Assembly (NCBI RefSeq): GCF_021502575.1
Contig: NZ_JAKFGN010000001.1
Span: forward strand, 124,001-188,000
DNA from: Bradyrhizobium sp. G127
GTDB taxonomy: Bacteria > Pseudomonadota > Alphaproteobacteria > Rhizobiales > Xanthobacteraceae
Direction of reading: 5' to 3'
Length of the DNA stretch: 64,000 nt
Shown here: positions 58,422-64,000 of the stretch, in pieces
Layout of the letters: every line of letters begins with the position of its first letter
Numbering within the stretch: the stretch's first letter is position 1
The notes under the pieces: model-generated
Told to the model about the DNA's origin: nothing
The model's input: the letters and a program-made list of their open reading frames with translations, nothing else
Database searches by the model: none
Made by a program: the position numbers and the translations under genes

Positions 58422-59351
58422 TCAGCCGAGCTGCGATTCGTAAGCCTTCAGGTGCGTGTAGACGATGCGCAGCAGCGGCACGCTGAGCGCGCCTTTTTTG
58501 TTGGTCTCGGCGCGACGGATCAGATCGCCGATGATCTGGTCGGCTTCGATTCGGGCGTTGCCCCGGATGTCGCGCAGCATCGACGCGGTCATCTGCGAAC
58601 CGGGTGCGAACAGTAGGCCGCCCGTCCGCTCAAGAAATTCCGCGCGCGGCGCATGGCCCGCGGCTTCTGCGACCGACGCGATCTCGGCGCGAAGCCCGCG
58701 AATGAAATCCGCTCCGCCGGGGGCTGCGGTGATATGCCCGGCTGCGGCGCGCATCAGCGACGTTGCACCCGCCAACGTGGCGAGGAACACCCACTTCTCG
58801 TACATCTCCTGGATGATGACGTCGCTGGCCTTGGCATCGAACATGGCGCCTTGCAAGGCCGCCTCAATGCGCCTGGCGCGGTCACCCTTGGGCGTACCGC
58901 GCTCGCCGAACGACATCGCCTGTAGGGGCGTGAGGTGCTGGATGACACCCTGAGGGTCCAGCATCGATGCAATCTGGCATTGTCCGCCCATGACACGGTC
59001 GATGCCGAATTTCGCATCGAGCACATCGAGATGTTTCATGCCATTGAGGAACGGAATGATCGCGGTCTCAGGGCCGACGGCCGCGGCGAATGATGCAATC
59101 GCGTCGTCGAGATCGTAAGCCTTGCAGCTCAGGATGATGACGTCAAACGGCGCCTTGAGGTTTTCGCTGAGAACCGTGGGAGGATTCTTGAGCGTGACGT
59201 CGCCGGCCGGGCTCTTGATGACGAGGCCGTTCCTGGCCAGCAGTTCGGCGCGCTTGGCGCGCACCAGAAAGGTGACGTCGCGCCCGGCCTGTAACAGCCT
59301 GCCGCCGAAGTATCCGCCGGTCGCTCCAGCCCCGATAACAAGAATTCGCAT
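58422..59351 (-). CDS. panE: Ketopantoate reductase family protein
   Basis: A 309-residue NADPH-dependent reductase of the ApbA/PanE family. The cofactor loop IGAGATGGYFGGRL is at 6-19, and the central Lys is in VIILSCKAYDLDDAI. The C-terminal helical domain with KWVFLATLAGATSLMRA holds a second Lys. Many paralogues exist that reduce other 2-keto acids, so panE function in pantoate synthesis is not certain, especially in this accessory-looking setting. ATG 59351 is preferred over a GTG 12 bases upstream. Confidence 0.8.
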   Translation of the reverse strand: MRILVIGAGATGGYFGGRLLQAGRDVTFLVRAKRAELLARNGLVIKSPAGDVTLKNPPTVLSENLKAPFDVIILSCKAYDLDDAIASFAAAVGPETAIIPFLNGMKHLDVLDAKFGIDRVMGGQCQIASMLDPQGVIQHLTPLQAMSFGERGTPKGDRARRIEAALQGAMFDAKASDVIIQEMYEKWVFLATLAGATSLMRAAAGHITAAPGGADFIRGLRAEIASVAEAAGHAPRAEFLERTGGLLFAPGSQMTASMLRDIRGNARIEADQIIGDLIRRAETNKKGALSVPLLRIVYTHLKAYESQLG

Positions 59352-59461
59352 GTTCAAATCCACTTCTTTCTGAGTGTTGACATGCGATCCTTGCTCGAAT
59401 GACAGCGCCGGCGCAAGCAGGGCTCGCGCCGGCGTGTTGCTCGGCAGCTATGCGCGTGCGC

Positions 59462-60199
59462 TTACCATTTTTCGCCGAAGGGGCGTATTTCCATTTCGAA
59501 CGTCCAGGCGCTGCGCGGCTGCTGGTAGAGCAGCCAGTAGGATTCGGCGACCGAGGACGGCGGCATCAGCAAGTCGGGATTGTCGAGCGCATTCGGACCA
59601 TTGGCCTCGATGCGGCGCTGGCGCACCCATTCGGTATCGACGCCGGAGTCGATAATCAGGTGCGCGACGTGGATGTTCTTCGGTCCGAGTTCGCGGGCGG
59701 TCGCCTGCGCCACGGCGCGCAAGCCGAATTTGGCGCTGGCAAAAGCCGCATATCCGGGGCCGCCGCGCAGGCTGGCGGTCGCGCCGGTGAAGAAGATGTT
59801 GCCCTTGCCGCGCGGCAGCATCAAGCGAGCCGCCTCGCGTCCTGCCAGAAAGCCGGAGTAGCAGGCCATTTCCCAAACCTTGCGGAACACCCGCTCCGTG
59901 GTGTCGAGAATCGGAAAGTTGACGTTGGCGCCGATGTTGAAGATGCAGACCTCGAGCGGTGCATGCTTGTCGGCATCGCCGAGGAAGGAGACAATCTCGT
60001 CTTCCTTGCGCGCGTCGAGCGAGCGGGCATGGATTTCGCCGCCCTCCGCCTCGATCTCCTTGACCAGCGGCGCGAGCTTGTCGCCGTTGCGGCGCCCGGC
60101 AAAGACGGTGAAGCCTTCGGACGCGAATTTCTTGGCGATCTCGCCGCCGATATAGTCGCCGGCGCCGATCACGGCGACTGTCGCATTTCTCTTGGCCAA
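59462..60199 (-). CDS. Short-chain dehydrogenase family protein, catalytic Tyr replaced by Phe
   Basis: A 245-residue Rossmann-fold protein from a TTG with GGGAGG upstream. The cofactor loop IGAGDYIGG at 11-19 and ATAS at 141-144 are visible. The YxxxK dyad, however, reads F154-ASA-K158 in YAAFASAKFGLRAVAQ: Lys is present but the catalytic Tyr is Phe. Y151 lies three residues earlier and could conceivably substitute. It may be non-classical or a binding protein. Neighbours are a panE-like gene and an ABC binding protein on the same strand. Confidence 0.82.
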   Translation of the reverse strand: MAKRNATVAVIGAGDYIGGEIAKKFASEGFTVFAGRRNGDKLAPLVKEIEAEGGEIHARSLDARKEDEIVSFLGDADKHAPLEVCIFNIGANVNFPILDTTERVFRKVWEMACYSGFLAGREAARLMLPRGKGNIFFTGATASLRGGPGYAAFASAKFGLRAVAQATARELGPKNIHVAHLIIDSGVDTEWVRQRRIEANGPNALDNPDLLMPPSSVAESYWLLYQQPRSAWTFEMEIRPFGEKW

Positions 60200-60284
60200 G
60201 TTCGCCTCCCTGATGAAGCCGGTTGATACGCGGCGGAAATTGTTTCCGCCGCGCGAGGTTCGAGTCAATTCACTTCACGCCGCC

Positions 60285-61493
60285 TTATTTGGCGTCGTCG
60301 CTGATCAGGCCACCCACCAGATCCCACGCCTTGCCGTTCCAGCGCTGGAGGTTGAGCTGCGTGTACATCTTGTTGTTAGTCGGACCGGTGTTGACCATGA
60401 TGCCGGGCAGCGACATCGGCAGCGCGAGACCCTTGATGTTGCGGGTCTGCTTCAGGATGTTCTCGCGCGAAAGATCGTTGCCGCATTGCTTGAGCACGGT
60501 TTCGAGCACGACACCCTGATGGATGCCGGTAAAGTAGTTGCTGTCGGCAAGATCGGCGCCTGGCATGTATTTTTCCATGAAGGAGCGGTACATTTTCACG
60601 CCTTCGTCATTCGCCCATTTCGGATCGTCCGGATCCTTGCGGTAGGTTGCAGTCATCACGCCGGTGGAGATGTCGAGTCCGGCCGGCGCGAGCACGGCGG
60701 CGATCGAGCTTGAAATCAGGTTAGTGATGAACAGCGGCTTCCAGCCGGATTCGTGGGTTTTGCGGATCGCCTGCGCGGCGAATTTCGGCGTGCCGGCGAA
60801 CAGCATCACGGTTGCGCCCGAGCTTTTCAGCGAGACGATCTGGGAATCGATCGTCGGCTGGCTGACTTCGTAGGTGCTGGTCACGACCTTGCTGTCGAAC
60901 GCTTCTTTCAGTTCGGATTTGAAGCCCGCGATGAAATCCTTACCCAGATCGTCGTTCTGATAGAGAATCGCGATCTTGGCGTTTGGCATTTCCTTGGCGA
61001 GGTAACGCGCATAGGCGCGCGATTCGGTATCGTAGCTCGGCAGGCCGGTGGTGATCATCGGATATTCGTTGTAATCCGTGAAACGCGTCGCGCCGGTGAC
61101 GATGAAAGCCTGCGGGATTTTCTTTGCGCCGAGATATTTTGCGATGGCAAGGTTGCTCGGTGTGCCGAGCGTCGAGAACATGAAGGCGACTTCGTCGGAT
61201 TCGACCAGCTTGCGGGTCTGCTCCACCGCCTTCGGTGGGCTGTAGGCGTCGTCGAGCGCGACCAGATTGATCTTGCGCCCGTTCACACCACCCTTTTCGT
61301 TGATAAAATTGACATAGGCGATCAGCGACTTTCCGACCGCGCCCAGCGCCGATGCCGGGCCGCTGAACGGGAATACCGCGCCGACCCTGATTTCGGTTGC
61401 GGTGACGCCGGGCGTTTCGGCCATCGCGGGGGCGGGCATTTTGACCATCAGCACGATTGCCGCAGCCGCCAGTAATGCAGTTCTCCTGAGCAT
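60285..61493 (-). CDS. Branched-chain amino-acid type ABC transporter substrate-binding protein
   Basis: A 402-residue periplasmic binding protein (Peripla_BP_6 type) with signal peptide cut near residue 25 (PAPAMA|ETPG). It begins TATEIRVGAVFPFSGPASALG, typical of LivK-like proteins. No permease or ATPase genes are adjacent, so it is an orphan here and must use a transporter elsewhere. In this bacterial group many such proteins bind aromatic acids rather than amino acids. Divergent from the HxlR regulator, which may control it. Confidence 0.9.
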   Translation of the reverse strand: MLRRTALLAAAAIVLMVKMPAPAMAETPGVTATEIRVGAVFPFSGPASALGAVGKSLIAYVNFINEKGGVNGRKINLVALDDAYSPPKAVEQTRKLVESDEVAFMFSTLGTPSNLAIAKYLGAKKIPQAFIVTGATRFTDYNEYPMITTGLPSYDTESRAYARYLAKEMPNAKIAILYQNDDLGKDFIAGFKSELKEAFDSKVVTSTYEVSQPTIDSQIVSLKSSGATVMLFAGTPKFAAQAIRKTHESGWKPLFITNLISSSIAAVLAPAGLDISTGVMTATYRKDPDDPKWANDEGVKMYRSFMEKYMPGADLADSNYFTGIHQGVVLETVLKQCGNDLSRENILKQTRNIKGLALPMSLPGIMVNTGPTNNKMYTQLNLQRWNGKAWDLVGGLISDDAK

Positions 61494-61723
61494 CGCTCTA
61501 TCTCCCTTGATTTATTCATTCGCGGGGCCGTGGTTGGCCGCGCTTTTCTCAGAGCAATAGGGTTCTGATATAGAACTGTCAATGTCAATGCGGCAGATGC
61601 GCTTTCTGCTGCTCTGCAACATACAGGGCTTCCCGGTTACCTGGCTCTGGGATATAATCAATATCAAATCAGAACGAGACCTCGCGGCTCGACGACGCCG
61701 CAGGGACGGCACGGAGACGCGGG
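61494..61723. promoter_or_regulatory. Divergent spacer between the binding-protein gene and the HxlR regulator
   Basis: A 230-base gap that must hold both promoters. Around 61555-61680 it is visibly less G+C-rich than the neighbours, with ATATA and TATCAAATC stretches. I could not identify an operator with confidence, but divergent regulator genes commonly bind here. Confidence 0.4.
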
Positions 61724-62221
61724 ATGAGATGGGATCGCCTTGAAGACGAAGCATGTTCGATGTCGCGGACGGTGTCGGTCATCGGCGACCGCTGGACGTT
61801 GCTCATTCTGCGCGATTGTTTCCGCCGCATCCGTCGTTTCGATGAGTTCCAGTCACGTCTCGGAATCACCCGGCATCTTCTGGCCGAGCGTTTAAGGAAG
61901 CTGGTGCGTCAGGGCGTGCTGCGCCGCGTGGCCTATCAGGAAAGGCCGAAGCGCTACGAATATATCCTGACCCAGAAGGGCCTCGACCTTCATCCCGTCA
62001 TGATGTCGATTGTCCACTGGGGCGACGTGCATATGGCGGACGAGCGCGGGCGGCCCGTGATTCATCAGCACAAGAGCTGCGGCCATACCTTCGATCCGGT
62101 GATGACCTGCTCGGTGTGCAATGAACCGCTCATCGCGAAGGAGGTCCATGTGCATCCGGGGCCGGGCGCGGACCCGTCAAAGGTGGCGCTGCCCTCGCTC
62201 GAGCAGCAGGCCATGGATTAG
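61724..62221 (+). CDS. HxlR-family transcriptional regulator with metal-binding-like tail
   Basis: A 165-residue winged-helix regulator. The HxlR core is clear: the conserved N-terminal Cys (C11), SVIGDRWTLLILRDCF, ITRHLLAERLRKLVRQGVL and the wing with RPKRYEYILTQKG. HxlR proteins are often about 110 residues; here the last 45 carry C119, H121, C129 and C132 (SCGHTF ... TCSVC), which could bind zinc or sense oxidants. It is divergent from the binding-protein gene and upstream of a glutathione S-transferase. Confidence 0.9.
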   Translation: MRWDRLEDEACSMSRTVSVIGDRWTLLILRDCFRRIRRFDEFQSRLGITRHLLAERLRKLVRQGVLRRVAYQERPKRYEYILTQKGLDLHPVMMSIVHWGDVHMADERGRPVIHQHKSCGHTFDPVMTCSVCNEPLIAKEVHVHPGPGADPSKVALPSLEQQAMD

Positions 62222-62309
62222 GCCAGACCTAAGGGTCCGTGACCCTAGCTGTTTCGGTATGCTTCAAATAGGCTGCCGTCTCCTCTGACGGCTGGCTTTG
62301 GAAACATCC

Positions 62310-62972
62310 ATGCTCACGGTCCATCATCTCAACAATTCCCGCTCGCAACGGGTGCTCTGGCTGCTGGAAGAACTCGGCGTGCCCTATGAGATCGTGCGCT
62401 ATCAGCGCCAGCCGTCGATGCTGGCGCCGAAAGAATTGCGCGCGCTGCATCCGCTCGGGAAATCACCGGTCATCACCGATGGTGGCAACACCATCGCGGA
62501 GTCGGGCGCCATCGTCGAGTACATCGTCGAGACTTACGGCAACGGCCGTCTGATTCCGCCGCCGAGGACACCGGAGCGTCTGCGCTATACCTACTGGCTG
62601 CACTACGCCGAAGGATCGGCGATGCCACTGCTGTTGCAGAAGCTGCTGTTCACGCTGGCGCCGAAGCGCGTGCCTGGATTGCTGCGTCCCTTCGTCAAGC
62701 CGGTATTCGACCGGATGCTCGCCACGCTGGTCGATCCGCAGTTGAAGCAGCACATCGCGTTCTGGGAAGACGAATTGTCCAGAAGCGAATGGTTCGCAGG
62801 CAATGATTTCTCCGCCGCCGATATCCAGATGAGCTTTCCGCTGGAGGCGGCATCCGCGCGCGCGGGCTTCGCAAACGCACCGAAAGCGGCAGCGTGGCTG
62901 GGGCGCATTCACGCGCGTCCTGCTTACCAGCGGGCGCTGGAGAGGGGCGGCTCGTACCAGGTCGGGCGGTAA
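62310..62972 (+). CDS. Glutathione S-transferase family protein
   Basis: A 220-residue protein with the N-terminal thioredoxin fold (LTVHHLNNSRSQRVLWLLEELGVPYE) and glutathione-binding SPVITDGGNTIAESGAIVEYI, then the all-helical C-terminal domain. Ser in NNSRSQR is the likely activating residue. The substrate is unknown. ATG 62310 is chosen over a TTG 12 bases upstream. It is 88 bases after the HxlR gene on the same strand. Confidence 0.9.
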   Translation: MLTVHHLNNSRSQRVLWLLEELGVPYEIVRYQRQPSMLAPKELRALHPLGKSPVITDGGNTIAESGAIVEYIVETYGNGRLIPPPRTPERLRYTYWLHYAEGSAMPLLLQKLLFTLAPKRVPGLLRPFVKPVFDRMLATLVDPQLKQHIAFWEDELSRSEWFAGNDFSAADIQMSFPLEAASARAGFANAPKAAAWLGRIHARPAYQRALERGGSYQVGR

Positions 62973-62988
62973 ACTGAAATTCGGTCGG

Positions 62989-63879
62989 TTAGTGTGGGAC
63001 CGCGCCGAGCGACGGCAGCGGCATCACCCTGACCCCCGGCGGCGGCACGTTGTCGTCCGGCACGAAGAAATCCGACAGCAGCGGCACCGACGAATCGACA
63101 CGATAAGACTCGAAGTCGCGCACGCCGGAATCATACAAGATGCTGTCGTCGATGCAGAACTGTCCCGTGAATTCGCGCGCCGGCTTGGTGAAAATCACAT
63201 GGGCGGCGTCGGCGAGGATTTCCGGCGTGCGGCTGGCGCGCATCATGGCGTCGCCGCCGAGCAGGTTGCCGACGGCGGCGGTGGCGATTGGCGTTCGCGG
63301 CCACAGCGCGTTCACGGCAACGCCTGCGCGGCGCAGTTCGCCCGAGAGGCCGAGCACGCACATGCTCATGCCGAACTTCGCCATCGTATAGGCCGTCGAG
63401 TGCTCGAACCATTTCGCTTTCATGTCGAGCGGCGGGGACAGCATCAGGATGTGCGGATTCGCCGCTTTCTTGAGATGCGGGATGCAGTATTTCGACACCA
63501 TGAACGTGCCGCGGGTGTTGATTCCCATCATCAGGTCGAAGCGCTTCATCTCGGTGCGCTGGGAATCTGTCAGGCTGATGGCGCTGGCATTGTTGACGCA
63601 GATGTCGATGCCGCCGAACTCCGCCACCGTCATTTCGATGGCGGACAGCACCTGCGCCTCGTCGCGGATGTCGCAGATCAGCGGCAGCGCCCTGCCGCCG
63701 GCGGCCTTGATCGCCTCCGCAGCGGTATAGATGGTGCCTTCGAGTTTCGGCTGCGGCGTCGTTGTTTTCGCGGCAATGGCGATGTTGGCGCCATCGCGCG
63801 CGGCTCGCAGCGCGATCGCAAGGCCGATGCCACGGCTGCCGCCGGTGATGAATAGCGTCTTGCCTTTCAGCGTTGTCAT
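62989..63879 (-). CDS. Short-chain dehydrogenase, HSDL2-like
   Basis: A 296-residue SDR with cofactor loop TGGSRGIG at 12-19, NNAS in IDICVNNASAISL, and intact dyad in STAYTMAKFGM (YxxxK). Length and the long C-terminal region FTGQFCIDDSILYDSGV are like the HSDL2-type subgroup of unknown physiological substrate. It is 12 bases after the amidohydrolase stop, on the same strand, so both are probably expressed together. It converges on the glutathione S-transferase gene. Confidence 0.9.
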   Translation of the reverse strand: MTTLKGKTLFITGGSRGIGLAIALRAARDGANIAIAAKTTTPQPKLEGTIYTAAEAIKAAGGRALPLICDIRDEAQVLSAIEMTVAEFGGIDICVNNASAISLTDSQRTEMKRFDLMMGINTRGTFMVSKYCIPHLKKAANPHILMLSPPLDMKAKWFEHSTAYTMAKFGMSMCVLGLSGELRRAGVAVNALWPRTPIATAAVGNLLGGDAMMRASRTPEILADAAHVIFTKPAREFTGQFCIDDSILYDSGVRDFESYRVDSSVPLLSDFFVPDDNVPPPGVRVMPLPSLGAVPH

Positions 63880-63891
63880 GCGCTCGCTCCT

Positions 63892-64000
63892 TCAGGTAAC
63901 GGCGGGAAATCCGAACAGCCGTTGCGGGTTGTCGACCAGAATGCGGTTACGGAGCTTTTCGTCCGGCACCCAGTCGGCCAGGAGATCGAGCAGATCCGCA
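63892..64000 (-). CDS. Amidohydrolase (TIM-barrel, family 2) C-terminus, partial
   Basis: The last 35 codons of a minus-strand gene that begins beyond the window. The visible residues, DWVPDEKLRNRILVDNPQRL followed by FGFPAVT and a TGA, match the C-terminal end of amidohydrolase_2 family proteins, where DNPQRLFGF is typical. Substrate class cannot be determined from this piece. It lies directly upstream of the HSDL2-like SDR in the same direction. Confidence 0.7.
   Translation of the reverse strand, partial: ADLLDLLADWVPDEKLRNRILVDNPQRLFGFPAVT

Overview
This is a core-chromosome window from a G+C-rich alphaproteobacterium. Gene content and order (his genes next to hslVU; maf-coaE-dnaQ facing away from hemJ-rho-mnmE-mnmG-rsmG-parAB; a glutaminase fused to STAS and cyclic-nucleotide domains; GANTC sites; short palindromic intergenic repeats) fit the Bradyrhizobium/Rhodopseudomonas/Afipia/Nitrobacter group. 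The genus is not certain. I see no prophage, insertion sequence, CRISPR array or rRNA, and a single tRNA.

Layout. 1-8453: the start of a secreted protein (cut by the window edge), a ComM-like AAA ATPase, the glutaminase fusion, a small secreted protein, a hybrid histidine kinase and an OlsB-like acyltransferase. 8457-13232 (minus): coaA, hisE, hisF, hisA, hisH, a DUF2628 membrane protein and hisB. 13423-15924 (plus): hslV, a UPF0314 membrane protein and hslU. 15928-18876 (minus): Smr protein, MltA and a Tim44-like protein. secB follows on plus.

19784-31977 is the replication-origin neighbourhood. dnaQ, coaE, maf and the PPDK-regulator gene read leftward. hemJ, rho, mnmE, mnmG, rsmG, parA and parB read rightward. 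The 521-bp gap between the two sets (22566-23086) carries degenerate DnaA-box-like sequences, an A+T-rich stretch and five GANTC sites, so it is the best oriC candidate. Three perfect 16-bp parS palindromes lie 4.4-6.4 kb to its right, two between mnmE and mnmG and one inside rsmG. rho has a promoter-like sequence and a G-free pyrimidine tract in its leader.

31974-36199 (minus): holA, lptE and leuS. Two tandem palindromic elements lie just upstream of leuS. 36472-46512: a diguanylate cyclase, YggS, an L,D-transpeptidase, a CenR-type response regulator with a small cyclic-nucleotide-binding protein, and a minus-strand group of aminotransferase, ftsK, lolA and xth. 46792-50721 (minus): two glnK-amtB pairs in tandem. 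50985-56741: a GYF_2-type membrane protein, tesB, a UbiH-type hydroxylase, a HAD phosphatase, a Trm112-like protein, a Lon-substrate-binding-domain protein and a CnoX-like thioredoxin. 56989-57063 is tRNA-Gly(GCC). The last 7 kb looks more accessory: a secreted alpha/beta hydrolase, a panE-like reductase, two short-chain dehydrogenases, an orphan ABC binding protein, an HxlR regulator, a glutathione S-transferase and the end of an amidohydrolase.

No wholly new system is evident. The points that most deserve a second look are the oriC/parS architecture, the hairpin touching parS1, the rho leader, the paired palindromes upstream of leuS, the glutaminase fusion, the cyclic-nucleotide protein beside the CenR-type regulator, and the SDR with Phe at the catalytic Tyr position.
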